Below, piece by piece: positions 1 to 7,537 of a DNA stretch of 64,000 nt. How positions within the stretch are numbered: the first letter of the stretch is position 1; every line of letters starts with the position of its first letter. Source of the DNA: Roseovarius salincola (GTDB lineage Bacteria > Pseudomonadota > Alphaproteobacteria > Rhodobacterales > Rhodobacteraceae); the NCBI RefSeq assembly GCF_026891095.1, contig NZ_JAPTNL010000019.1:1-64000 (forward strand), written 5' to 3'. The position numbers were made by a program, and so were the translations under genes. The notes below the pieces were generated by a model. That model was not told the DNA's origin, made no database searches, and saw nothing but the letters and a program-made list of their open reading frames with translations.

Positions 1-28
1 CTGCTTATGCCGCGTCCGGCATAAGCAG
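1..28. repeat. Perfect palindrome at the tail of tnpC
   Basis: Positions 1-12 (CTGCTTATGCCG) are the exact reverse complement of 17-28, with a 4-nt loop (CGTC). The palindrome begins in the codon for the Cys of the SLIETC motif, after which IS66 TnpC proteins normally continue for several tens of residues that are not recognisable here. It may be the end of a second element inserted in tnpC, for example a tyrosine-recombinase or other hairpin-ended element. Only 28 nt are visible, so this is inference. Confidence 0.55.
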
Positions 29-1416
29 GTTTCGATCAGAGACGCGATAACTGCCCAGTTTTGTGCCCCGGCATCGTGACCTGCGAAGAGCGCGTTTTTG
101 CGGTTGAGGGCGATGGGACGGATTGTGCGCTCGACGGCGTTGGAATCCAGTTCGATGCGACCGTCGTCGACGAACAGGATTAGCCCGTCCCAGTATTTGG
201 CGATGTATTTCAGGGCCTCTCCTGTCGGCGATTTGGCTGAGACGCGTGCACGGCTTTGTGCGAGCCAAAGCTCGAATGCATCGATATTGGGTTTTGAGCG
301 GTCCTGTCGTGCAGCAAGCCGTTGATCGGCAGGCAGGCCGCGCAGGTCTTTTTCGATGCGATAGAGTGCCTGGATTTGCGTCAGGCCTTCCTGCGCGATT
401 GGGGCCGCGCCAGATTGGGCAACATCATGCAGTTTGCGGCGGGCATGGGCCCAGCAATAGGCCAATGTCACATCCTGCGCAGGCCGTTTGAGCAGGCGGT
501 TGTAGCCCGCATATCCATCGACTTGCAGGGTGCCGCTGAAGCCTTTCAAAATAGTGTCTGCATGCTGGCCAGATCGTCCCGGCGCAAAAGTGAAGGCGAC
601 CCCGGGTGGGTCCTCGCCGCCCCATGGCCTGTCATCGCGGGCCAAGGCCCAAAAGTATCCGGTTTTGGTGCGTTTGCGCCCAGGTGCCAGAACGGGCGCA
701 GGGGTTTCATCCATGAAGAGCTTGGTTGAGCGCTTCAGATCGGCCATGAGCGCCTCATAGACCGGGGTCAGTTCAAACGCCGACTTGCCCACCCATGCGG
801 CCAGGGTCGAGCGATCCAGATCGATCCCTTGGCGGCTGTAGATTTGCGCCTGCCGATAGAGCGGCAGGTGATCCGCATATTTTGAGACGAGCACATGGGC
901 GAGCGTTGCCTCGGTTGGCATGCCGCCAGCGATGGTGTGGGCGGGTGCAGGAGCTTGGGCAATCCCGCCCTCGCAGGACCGGCAAGCGTATTTAGGGCGG
1001 CGTGTGACAATCACCCGGAACTGGGCCGGAATGATGTCCAGCCGTTCGCTGACATCCTCGCCAATGACGTGACGCTCAGGTCCGCAGGCGCAGGATCGCT
1101 CGGGTTCAATGACCACCTCAACCCGTTCCAGATGTTTGGGTAGTGATCCGCGATTGGTCTGGCGCTGCTTCGGTGGCCTAACGGGTGCGGTGCGTTCATC
1201 GGCATCGATCTCAGCTTCCACCTGCGCGATGGCGGTTTCGATGTCCTCGAGTTCCAGCTCGTATTGGGCAGGATCGATCTTCTCGGATTTGGCCCCAAAG
1301 AGGGCCTTCTTGAACGAGGCAACCAGGGCCTCAAGCCGCGCATTCTGATCCTGCTGCGCACGGATGATCGCCTTCAATTCGGCAATATCATCGGGCAATT
1401 TATCAGGCACGCTCAT
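1..1416 (-). CDS. tnpC: IS66 family transposase TnpC (DDE type), partial
   Basis: This is the DDE transposase of the IS66 element. The frame is open from the ATG at 1414-1416 to the window edge (472 codons, no stop). In order it shows an N-terminal helical segment starting MSVPDKLPDDIAELK, an IS66 zinc-finger-like stretch with C-x-C and C-x2-C pairs, and the catalytic core with MDET, VDGYAGY and ELDSNAVERTIRP. The last normal family motif is SLIETC at about codon 462. The following codons fall in the palindrome at 1-28 and do not look like IS66, so the C-terminal tail is probably lost or lies beyond an insertion. The start is 55 nt after the end of tnpB and no strong ribosome binding site is seen. 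Confidence 0.88.
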   Translation of the reverse strand, partial: MSVPDKLPDDIAELKAIIRAQQDQNARLEALVASFKKALFGAKSEKIDPAQYELELEDIETAIAQVEAEIDADERTAPVRPPKQRQTNRGSLPKHLERVEVVIEPERSCACGPERHVIGEDVSERLDIIPAQFRVIVTRRPKYACRSCEGGIAQAPAPAHTIAGGMPTEATLAHVLVSKYADHLPLYRQAQIYSRQGIDLDRSTLAAWVGKSAFELTPVYEALMADLKRSTKLFMDETPAPVLAPGRKRTKTGYFWALARDDRPWGGEDPPGVAFTFAPGRSGQHADTILKGFSGTLQVDGYAGYNRLLKRPAQDVTLAYCWAHARRKLHDVAQSGAAPIAQEGLTQIQALYRIEKDLRGLPADQRLAARQDRSKPNIDAFELWLAQSRARVSAKSPTGEALKYIAKYWDGLILFVDDGRIELDSNAVERTIRPIALNRKNALFAGHDAGAQNWAVIASLIETCLCRTRHKQ

Positions 1417-1471
1417 GCCCGGTTCCATAGCAAAACAAGGGCAGAGTGACCCGCGCAAAAGCCCTCGTGAG

Positions 1472-1825
1472 TCACTCCGCCGCAGCCGGAGCTGTCACCT
1501 CCAAGGGCTGCACGCGCCGCCAATCCAAACCCGCGAACAGGGCCTCAAACTGGGCCGGTTCCAAGCGCATCACCCCGTTCTTGATCGCCGGCCATGTGAA
1601 GCTGTTATCCTCAAGCCGCTTGTATGCCATCACCAGCCCGCTGCCGTCCCAATAGATCAATTTGAGCCGATCCGCCCGCTTGGCCCGGAACACATAAACC
1701 GACCCATCAAAGGGCTTCTGACGCAGATGGCTCTGCACCAGAGAAGCCAGCCCATCATGCCCCTTGCGGAAGTCGACCGGATCGCTGGCCACAAAAATCC
1801 GGAGCTTGTGGGAAGGCGTGATCAC
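1472..1825 (-). CDS. tnpB: IS66 family accessory protein TnpB
   Basis: This 117-aa protein is the small accessory protein required for IS66 transposition (IS66 Orf2 family). Diagnostic segments are RIFVASDPVDFRKGHDGLAS near the N terminus, then FDGSVYVFRAKRADRLKLIYWDGSGLVMAYKRL, and the C-terminal FEALFAGLDWRR. The length is normal for the family. Its ATG overlaps the tnpA stop by 4 nt (ATGA), the usual translational coupling in this element. The sequence appears intact. Confidence 0.95.
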   Translation of the reverse strand: MITPSHKLRIFVASDPVDFRKGHDGLASLVQSHLRQKPFDGSVYVFRAKRADRLKLIYWDGSGLVMAYKRLEDNSFTWPAIKNGVMRLEPAQFEALFAGLDWRRVQPLEVTAPAAAE

Positions 1826-2208
1826 GTCCCCATGGCCCGTGCGATTTCCGCGACCCGCGCGGTTGGCGTTGCTGCATCAAGGCGAACGATGACATCGCCC
1901 TTGATCACATCAATCGTGCTGGCGGAAGCGGCAGGCAGAGGTTGGGCTAAAGGCGCAGGGGCTTCAATCTCGACCGGCACAAAATCCATGCCGTCCAGAT
2001 TTGGCAGGACCAGCTTGCCCTGCCGGGCCATCCGCCGCCAATCAGACACCGTGCTGGGGATCAGCTCATACCGCTTCGCAACAGCGTTGACCGTCTCGCC
2101 TTCGATCAGCGTCTCAGCAACAATCCGTGCCTTCAACTCAGGCGGCCAATTCCGCTTGCCATCACCACGGCGCGGCATCCTTGCCAGAAACTCGCTTGTA
2201 GCTCCCAT
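1822..2208 (-). CDS. tnpA: IS66 family protein TnpA (helix-turn-helix)
   Basis: This 128-aa protein is the first gene of the IS66 element. The N-terminal half holds a helix-turn-helix like those of IS3/IS911 OrfA proteins (WPPELKARIVAETLIEGETV, then AVAKRYELIPSTVSDWRR). The C-terminal half is a proline/alanine-rich linker followed by IDVIKGDVIVRLDAATPTARVAEIARA, which is typical of IS66 TnpA. It probably binds the element ends. The gene starts 84 nt inside the IS end at 2292 and overlaps tnpB by 4 nt. It appears intact. Confidence 0.93.
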   Translation of the reverse strand: MGATSEFLARMPRRGDGKRNWPPELKARIVAETLIEGETVNAVAKRYELIPSTVSDWRRMARQGKLVLPNLDGMDFVPVEIEAPAPLAQPLPAASASTIDVIKGDVIVRLDAATPTARVAEIARAMGT

Positions 2209-2270
2209 CGAGAAACTCCCTGCAACCCAAAGAAGCCTCTGAATCGCAGATCAAACGTCAGCTCGAAAGT

Positions 2271-2292
2271 GTGGGGACGGCGCACCGCTTAC
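2271..2292 (-). repeat. IS66 terminal inverted repeat (tnpA-proximal end)
   Basis: Read on the minus strand from 2292, the sequence starts GTAAGCGGTGCGCCGTCCCC, with the GTAA tip common to IS66-family ends. It coincides with the point where the interrupted hydrolase reading frame stops making sense. The partner repeat is not in the window, so the repeat length is approximate. Confidence 0.7.
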
Positions 2293-3418
2293 GAACAATT
2301 TGCCTCCCACAAGCAGTTCCTCTCGCCAGCCAAGAGAGCCGCCATTGCTGTGCCCGATGGCATAGACCGTCCCGACATCCATGCCGGCCTCCAGGAACTG
2401 GGCATTGACCTGAAGCAGATTGGTAAGCCCCGGCGCACCGTATTCAAGCCGCTCTTCGGAGCCGGCAGAGGGTGACAGATACCCTCCCAGAAACTCGAAT
2501 TCCTTGCCGCCGCTGGCCTCTTCCCAAAGGGCAAAGGCGTCATCCAGACGATAGCCGTTTGCATCCGTATCCATGCCGCGGCTGATATTGTCGAAGGTCG
2601 GCGTGTATTTGTGGAATAGAAGCGTATCGACCTTGTCGATGGCACCGGCGTCGATGAACGCCTCGATGAAATCCACATTATCCGAAAAATCGCCTGCATT
2701 CTGACTGGGATCGGACTGATGGCGCGCCAGTTGAACGGCCAGCTTGACCTCGATGCCATCGCTGTTGAGGCTCGGGTCGGCGAAAACCTCTCCCATTTCG
2801 TCGACGACTGAGGCAAAGACCTTGCCGAACTTTTCGGCAAGCGGGCCGGGGTCCTTCTGATAGGGTCGCCCCGTGGCGTCTGATGTCATCTCTTTCCAGA
2901 TGCCGGTGGTATAATATTCGCTGCCGACCTCGATGGTGAACCCTTCAGGTACTGTGCCGTACTCTCCGGCGACCAGCTTTTCCGCGAAGATGCGCGCATC
3001 GGCGCGGGCATCGGCAAGGCCGGCATCGTCGCCTTGCTTGAACATTTTTTCCACGTAGCGCGCGGTGGGGGACACCATCGCAAAGGTGGCGCCGGTCTCG
3101 TTGGCATAGGCGAACATCTCCTTGATGCCTTCGCGCGGGTCGCCATTGTTCCGATCCCATTCAACCAGATTGTCGAACTTCAGATCGAAGACATGCTCTC
3201 TGGACCCATCCGCGCTGCCATCGATATTGATACCTTCTTCAACTGGAAGTCCACCTGGCCACCGAATATGCGGCAGGTTCAGCTCCTCGTTGCGTGCTGT
3301 GAAATTCGAGAACGGCTCCCATCCAAGAAACTCGGCGCCAAAGGCGCTGGCCGGAATGACCTCCTCGGGATTGACATAGGTTTTTTTCGGCCGTGTTGAT
3401 CGCAATCGTGTAGCGCAT
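2293..3418 (-). pseudogene. Secreted glycoside-hydrolase-like (RTX-associated type) protein, frameshifted and cut by IS66
   Basis: About 360 codons of a protein with segments such as IPASAFGAEFLGWEPFSNF, IRWPGGLPVEEGINIDGS and TIEVGSEYYTTGIWKEMTSD. It resembles the hydrolase-like N-terminal part of large Rhodobacteraceae calcium-binding secreted proteins. That family call is from recognition, not a search. The most credible start is the ATG at 3416-3418 (MRYTIAINTAEK), preceded by AAAAGG. This frame joins the rest only if the A7 run at 3381-3387 is read as six A. The frame of the body extends upstream of 3418 only as low-quality sequence. The 3' part, which would carry any RTX repeats and the secretion signal, is removed by the IS66 element at 2292. 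Confidence 0.75.
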
Positions 3419-4039
3419 GACTCATTGCCTTTTGCAAGGTTCGGGTATGCGGACCGATGCAGATTTCGTACCAAGCCCTGATGGACCCGGTGGCGAAGGG
3501 CTTGGTTAATGCCGGGTCGGGGAATGAAACGGGGGAGGGGAAGCGTGCCGTTTCGCTTTCTCAAGGCCTATGTGATGCGGCCTTCCGTCATCCGGTCCGG
3601 AAATCCGGATTCTGGTTTCCCAGACGCCTTGGGGCAGTCCAAACTGATGATGCAATCAGTTTCAGCAATCAAATGGAGTACATTGATTCAGAACAAGAAA
3701 ATCGCCGCCCAGAAAGGCAAATCGCCCGAAGATTCTTGCGAATGGCTGGCCAAAGGGTAGTGTCCTACCGGGTGGTGTAAGAGGCGGGTGGGACTCCCGG
3801 CGTCACCAGCCGATTTTCACAGTTTTGACCCATTTTGAAACTCATTCCGACACAATTCTAAACGTGAATGTCTCGGGGCCTCAGCGCCGAGTCGCGTCAT
3901 GGCCGCCCGAGTTGTGTTTACCAGTCATTTGCGAGTCGGAGAAAGTTGCCTTGGTGCAATTTGTCCCTGACCTATGCCTGTCTGAAGCGTGTTTTGCCGC
4001 GCTTCGAAAGCAGGTTCTATTTTGGAAGGATGAGATAAA
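3419..4039. other. Non-coding stretch between the broken hydrolase gene and the tadE-like gene
   Basis: No convincing gene was found in these 620 nt. Short open frames exist on the plus strand around 3457-3780 but have no family signature and no good ribosome binding site. The segment around 3759-3850 (AGTGTCCTACCGGGTGGTG, then TTTTGACCCATTTTGAAAC) looks like the decayed end of an insertion sequence, but no transposase is attached. The promoter of the tadE-like gene should lie in the last 150 nt; no consensus was clear. Confidence 0.4.
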
Positions 4040-4450
4040 ATGCGATTCCTCATGACGTTCAACAAGCGCGCACGGGCCTTCCGAAGGGGCAAAGACGGCA
4101 CGGTCAGCGTTGAATTCGTCATCTGGTTGCCCTTCTGCCTTCTGCTTATGGCATTCGCAGTCGACGTGAGTCTTCTGTTCATGAGCCAGTCCAACTACTG
4201 GAGCATCTCACGCGATACGGCGCGACTGGTTGCGCGCCACGCGATGGACGACGTGACCGCCAAATCATATGCCGAGATGCGGGCCAGTCACCTGTTCGGT
4301 TCACCAGCCGCAAACGTTGCGATTGGCCCCTCGACAGTGACGGTCATGCTTGCGACCCCCGCCAATGACATCATGTTCTTCGACGGTTTGGGCTTTGCAC
4401 GCGAGCTCGTGATATCCGCGCGGATCACACAAGCCCTGGAGCCGAACTGA
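4040..4450 (+). CDS. TadE-like pseudopilin-family protein
   Basis: A 136-aa protein with the TadE-like architecture: a short basic N terminus, then DGTVSVEFVIWLPFCLLLMAFAVDVSLLF, a conserved Glu followed by one membrane segment (about residues 28-52) as in class IV prepilin-like TadE proteins. The rest is a small extracytoplasmic domain. TadE and TadG-type proteins are minor pilins or membrane partners of Flp/Tad pili. The stop codon overlaps the start of the next gene by 1 nt (TGATG), so the two are probably translated together. No other tad genes (ATPase, secretin, prepilin peptidase) are in the window. Confidence 0.8.
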   Translation: MRFLMTFNKRARAFRRGKDGTVSVEFVIWLPFCLLLMAFAVDVSLLFMSQSNYWSISRDTARLVARHAMDDVTAKSYAEMRASHLFGSPAANVAIGPSTVTVMLATPANDIMFFDGLGFARELVISARITQALEPN

Positions 4451-5982
4451 TGATAATCCACCGTTTGAATATCCGCTCGGGGCTGGCGCGCCGCTTTGTG
4501 CAAGAGCAGGATGGCGCAGGTGCCGTTCTGGGGATCTTCATTTTCATGGCCGTCGTGCTGATCGGGGGCGTTGCGCTCGATGGCACGAATCTCTGGCGCC
4601 ATCAGCAGCTTCTCAAGCAAACCGCCGATGTTGCGGCACATGCAGGTACTGTCGAACTCGCCAAGGGGAATAGCGCGGATGAAGCCTATGACCGCGCGCG
4701 CGCCTTCGTCGAGCAAAACATGCCGTCAACCTGGTACGGCAACCTGTTCGGCAATCCGGCGGCCGACATTCGCGTCGTTCATTACGACCCGGATTCCGAC
4801 ACGCTCGATATCACCGGCCCTCAGAATGCCGTTCTGGTGCAGCTGCATCGCAACGGTAACTCGCAAAATCCCGTACCGACCTTCATGCTGCGCCTGGCGG
4901 ATGTTCTGACAATGGGCGTCGTGACTGACGTGTCGGATTGGAACGTCTACACGGCCGGGGTGACCGCCTTTGTCGGAACAAAGAAATGCGTCAGCACCGA
5001 CGGGCTTTATGCACGCGGCGAACTCAATCTGACCTCAAGCAGCAGCTTTGGGTCAGGCTACTGCCTGCACAGCCAGGACAAGATCTGGATGCCGCAGCAG
5101 AACCACTTCGCGGACCGCGCAGGGCTGAGCATGCCGAACCTCGACGCTTGCGGGTCAAAATGCGATGACGCGGCCAATCCTGGTGCGACCGCCGCCTCGT
5201 TCGAGCGAAATCTGATCATGGAAGACCTCTCGCAACACCTCGAGAACGTCGAGCAGTCCTTTCTGGGCACCTCCGATACCACGATCAGGGATGAATTTTT
5301 CCAGAACAAGCCTGTCGGGGATCTGTCCCCGCTGGCGGCAATCGGCGTCGATACAAGTACGATTTCTCAAAGAGGCGAGACCGTCAATCTGAGCCAGTCG
5401 GATTTCGAGGCGCTGACGGCGGTGCCCAGTGGGCTGACCTACAATGTGTCCTGCACCGGTGGCGGCAAAGAGATCCAGTTCGGCACTCCGAATGGCAAGG
5501 TCAAGCCCAGCTTCGGCGGCGGGACGGTCAATGTGAGCGATATTGCGGTGATCACCAACTGCGCCCTGGATTTCGGCTCGGATTCGCGGGTCGAGTCCTC
5601 TGTCATCCTTACGAATCTCGAAAGTTCCAACGCGTCAATAAATGCCAGTTCAGGTGCGCAGGTCGGGACAAGCGGCGGCATGTGCGACCCGGATGCGCAA
5701 AGCACCATCCTGGGCAAGTCGGATATGCATGTGCCCGCCGATTTTGCGGGGTCGAATGTGAGCTTCGTCGTTGACGGAGACATCCATCTGTCGGCTTCCA
5801 GTTCTTCAACGACAATCAATCACAGCGGGATCAGTCTGCACGCCTCCGGAGAAATCAAGGTCGCCGCCAATCATACATTCGATCCATGCAACAACCCGCC
5901 CAGCGGTCTCATGCCTGCGTTGAAAGTGATCCGGCACGTCGAGCCGACCGGAAACAAATTCGCCACAACCGCCACGAATTGA
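4450..5982 (+). CDS. TadG-like Flp pilus-assembly protein
   Basis: A 510-aa protein with the TadG-type N terminus: QDGAGAVLGIFIFMAVVLIGGVALDGTNLWR, a membrane segment at about residues 23-43, followed by a helical region (QQLLKQTADVAAHAGTVELA) as in TadE/G-like proteins. The remaining roughly 400 residues are extracytoplasmic, rich in Ser, Asn and Gly, with several Cys (near KKCVST, GSGYCLHSQ, DACGSKCDD, VSCTGGG, NCALD, GGMCDPD, DPCNN) that could form disulfides. No von Willebrand A motif (DxSxS) is seen, so it differs from classical TadG. It is coupled to the TadE-like gene. The role in pilus assembly is inferred from the family. Confidence 0.75.
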   Translation: MIIHRLNIRSGLARRFVQEQDGAGAVLGIFIFMAVVLIGGVALDGTNLWRHQQLLKQTADVAAHAGTVELAKGNSADEAYDRARAFVEQNMPSTWYGNLFGNPAADIRVVHYDPDSDTLDITGPQNAVLVQLHRNGNSQNPVPTFMLRLADVLTMGVVTDVSDWNVYTAGVTAFVGTKKCVSTDGLYARGELNLTSSSSFGSGYCLHSQDKIWMPQQNHFADRAGLSMPNLDACGSKCDDAANPGATAASFERNLIMEDLSQHLENVEQSFLGTSDTTIRDEFFQNKPVGDLSPLAAIGVDTSTISQRGETVNLSQSDFEALTAVPSGLTYNVSCTGGGKEIQFGTPNGKVKPSFGGGTVNVSDIAVITNCALDFGSDSRVESSVILTNLESSNASINASSGAQVGTSGGMCDPDAQSTILGKSDMHVPADFAGSNVSFVVDGDIHLSASSSSTTINHSGISLHASGEIKVAANHTFDPCNNPPSGLMPALKVIRHVEPTGNKFATTATN

Positions 5983-6006
5983 GCGTCTCGACGCTCTGAG
6001 GCCTCA
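5981..6006 (+). terminator. Possible weak terminator after the tadE/tadG pair
   Basis: A 7-bp perfect hairpin (GAGCGTC, loop TC, GACGCTC at 5981-5996) overlaps the stop codon. It is followed at once by the palindrome TGAGGCCTCA (5997-6006) and a short T run. It lies between convergent genes, but the T tract is short. Confidence 0.3.
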
Positions 6007-6036
6007 TTTGAACCATCGCAGCCGGTGGGCACGCGT

Positions 6037-6390
6037 TCAGTTCAGCACGCGCGCGACCGCGCCGATCAGATCAAGCACCTCGCGCGTTTCGCGGTCCACG
6101 CGGTAAACGTAGTCACCAACGCGGTAATAGGTCTCGGCGCCGTCCAGCCCATAGCGCCGCGGGTCTCTGACCACCCGGTAATCCCCGTGGATCACGTCGC
6201 CACGCCCGTATTTGCGGGCCTGGCCTGGCGGCACGCAAGGCGGGTTCTTCTTGGCCAGGCCGGGCGGGCAGTCGAGGGCTCTTGAAAAGCCGGGTGAATG
6301 CCCCTTGCCCGGTTTGTGATTTCCTGCGTCCGCAGCAACACCAAGAAAACCCGCAGCCGCCGCTGCAATGAAGACCGGGAAATGTCGCAT
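6037..6390 (-). CDS. RcnB-like periplasmic protein
   Basis: A 117-aa secreted protein. The start at 6390 is chosen because GGAG stands 8 nt upstream and because it yields a clean signal peptide (MRHFPVFIAAAAAGFLGVAADA). The mature part begins with a basic Pro/Gly/Lys-rich stretch containing two Cys (CPPGLAKKNPPC). It then has the RcnB-type repeat: YGRGDVIHGDYRVVRDPRRYGL, then YYRVGDYVYRVDRETREVLDLI. RcnB in E. coli is a periplasmic protein affecting nickel/cobalt homeostasis, but most alphaproteobacterial members of this fold have no tested function. No metal transport gene is adjacent. Confidence 0.65.
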   Translation of the reverse strand: MRHFPVFIAAAAAGFLGVAADAGNHKPGKGHSPGFSRALDCPPGLAKKNPPCVPPGQARKYGRGDVIHGDYRVVRDPRRYGLDGAETYYRVGDYVYRVDRETREVLDLIGAVARVLN

Positions 6391-6599
6391 TGCTGAATCT
6401 CCGTTTCGTTTCAATATCTCATGAAGATAAGCACTCTGCCTACAGGATGTTCCCCGGCAGGGCGCATATCGGCGGAAATGGGCCTGCCGCCGGATCGCGC
6501 TCGACTCACATCGCGCAATTGCGCAGCGCGACTGTCAGCGCCGCCCTTACCAACAGGCTGAACATGCCACGGAAATTTTTCCTGCGCCGCAACTCGGCG

Positions 6600-7526
6600 T
6601 TAGCGCAACGTGCCTTCCCACAGCCCCCTGCGGACGAGTTCGCGGGCGACATCGAGCGTTGTGGATTCAACCACGCGGCAGGCGCGGGTCATCACACGGG
6701 CGGGGCTTTTCACAAGGTAGACGGGCCGCGTCATCCTTGGCTCGATGATCGGCGCACGAAGCAGATCGCCACGTCTGACGAAATCCTGCGCCGCGACGGG
6801 CGCAAAGATCGTGTAACCCGAACCGCGCGCCACCAGCTCCTTGATCTGGGTCATCGCGTCCATTTCCAGCACCACGTTCAAGCGTACATCCTGCTGTTTG
6901 CAATAGGCTTCGATCTGGTCGCGCAGCCCGTTCGAGGGCAGCACGAGGTCCAGTTTCTCAAGCGCGCGCAGCGGCACCGGCGTGCCGGGCGGCGTATCCA
7001 GCGGCCAGGCGTCCGGCGCCGAAAAGAAGAAAAGCTCCTCGTCCAGAACATGGGTGCCGCGCAGGTTGCCGTTCTTGCGCAGGTTATAGAGAAACCCGAT
7101 ATCCACCGTCCCGTCGAGCAGCCAGTTTTCAAGATAGCCGCTCATCGCCTCCACGGCGCGCAGCCGGATTTCAGGGGTCTCGTGCCAGACGGTTTCGGCC
7201 AGCGGCACCGACATGATCATCGAGCAGGAGGGCGGCATTCCGAACACCACACGCCCCCGTACGGTGCCGCCGCGCTCGCGCATGTCCTCGACGCAGCGGT
7301 CCAGGCTGCTACAGATGCCGCGCGCATGTTCCAGAAGAACCCGGCCCTCATCCGTCAGATGCGTGCCCCGTGCCGAGCGCTCCACCAGCTTGACGGACAA
7401 CTCCTCTTCCATCCGGTGCAGGTGTTGCGAGAGCGACGGCTGCGCCACGCCGATCGCCTGCGCCGCCGCCGAGATCGACGGGGCCTCGGCCACGGCAAGG
7501 AAATAGCGCAGGTGCTTGATATCCAT
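6600..7526 (-). CDS. LysR-family transcriptional regulator
   Basis: A 308-aa LysR-type regulator. Residues 1-60 form the winged helix-turn-helix (MDIKHLRYFLAVAEAPSISA, then AAQAIGVAQPSLSQHLHRME). The remainder is the effector-binding domain, with the family segment VRGRVVFGMPPS near residue 90. It lies 11 nt after the alcohol dehydrogenase gene on the same strand and is probably cotranscribed with it. It likely controls the divergent region at 8663-9036, which contains several dyads suited to LysR binding, and so both the dehydrogenase and the ABC/aldehyde dehydrogenase operon. The effector is unknown. It resembles the Nac/Cbl subgroup in length and in its N terminus. Confidence 0.9.
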   Translation of the reverse strand: MDIKHLRYFLAVAEAPSISAAAQAIGVAQPSLSQHLHRMEEELSVKLVERSARGTHLTDEGRVLLEHARGICSSLDRCVEDMRERGGTVRGRVVFGMPPSCSMIMSVPLAETVWHETPEIRLRAVEAMSGYLENWLLDGTVDIGFLYNLRKNGNLRGTHVLDEELFFFSAPDAWPLDTPPGTPVPLRALEKLDLVLPSNGLRDQIEAYCKQQDVRLNVVLEMDAMTQIKELVARGSGYTIFAPVAAQDFVRRGDLLRAPIIEPRMTRPVYLVKSPARVMTRACRVVESTTLDVARELVRRGLWEGTLR

Positions 7527-7537
7527 GATGCACCCGC

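Larger units (their letters stand above)
1..2292 (-). mobile_element. IS66-family insertion sequence, incomplete at the window edge
   Basis: Three minus-strand genes in the canonical IS66 order (tnpA, tnpB, tnpC) end at a terminal sequence beginning GTAAGCGG on the minus strand at 2292, and IS66 ends typically start with GTAA. The element lies inside the secreted-hydrolase gene that begins at 3418, because the hydrolase reading frame is good up to 2293 and is lost in the IS end. IS66 elements make 8-bp target duplications; the flanking octamer on this side is 2293-2300. The other end is outside the window, or lost, because tnpC runs into a palindrome at positions 1-28. Confidence 0.9.

Noticed and set aside
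3457-3780. Plus-strand open frames of about 83 and 107 codons in the gap before tadE
   Set aside because: They have no family signature and no ribosome binding site, and they overlap each other in different frames.
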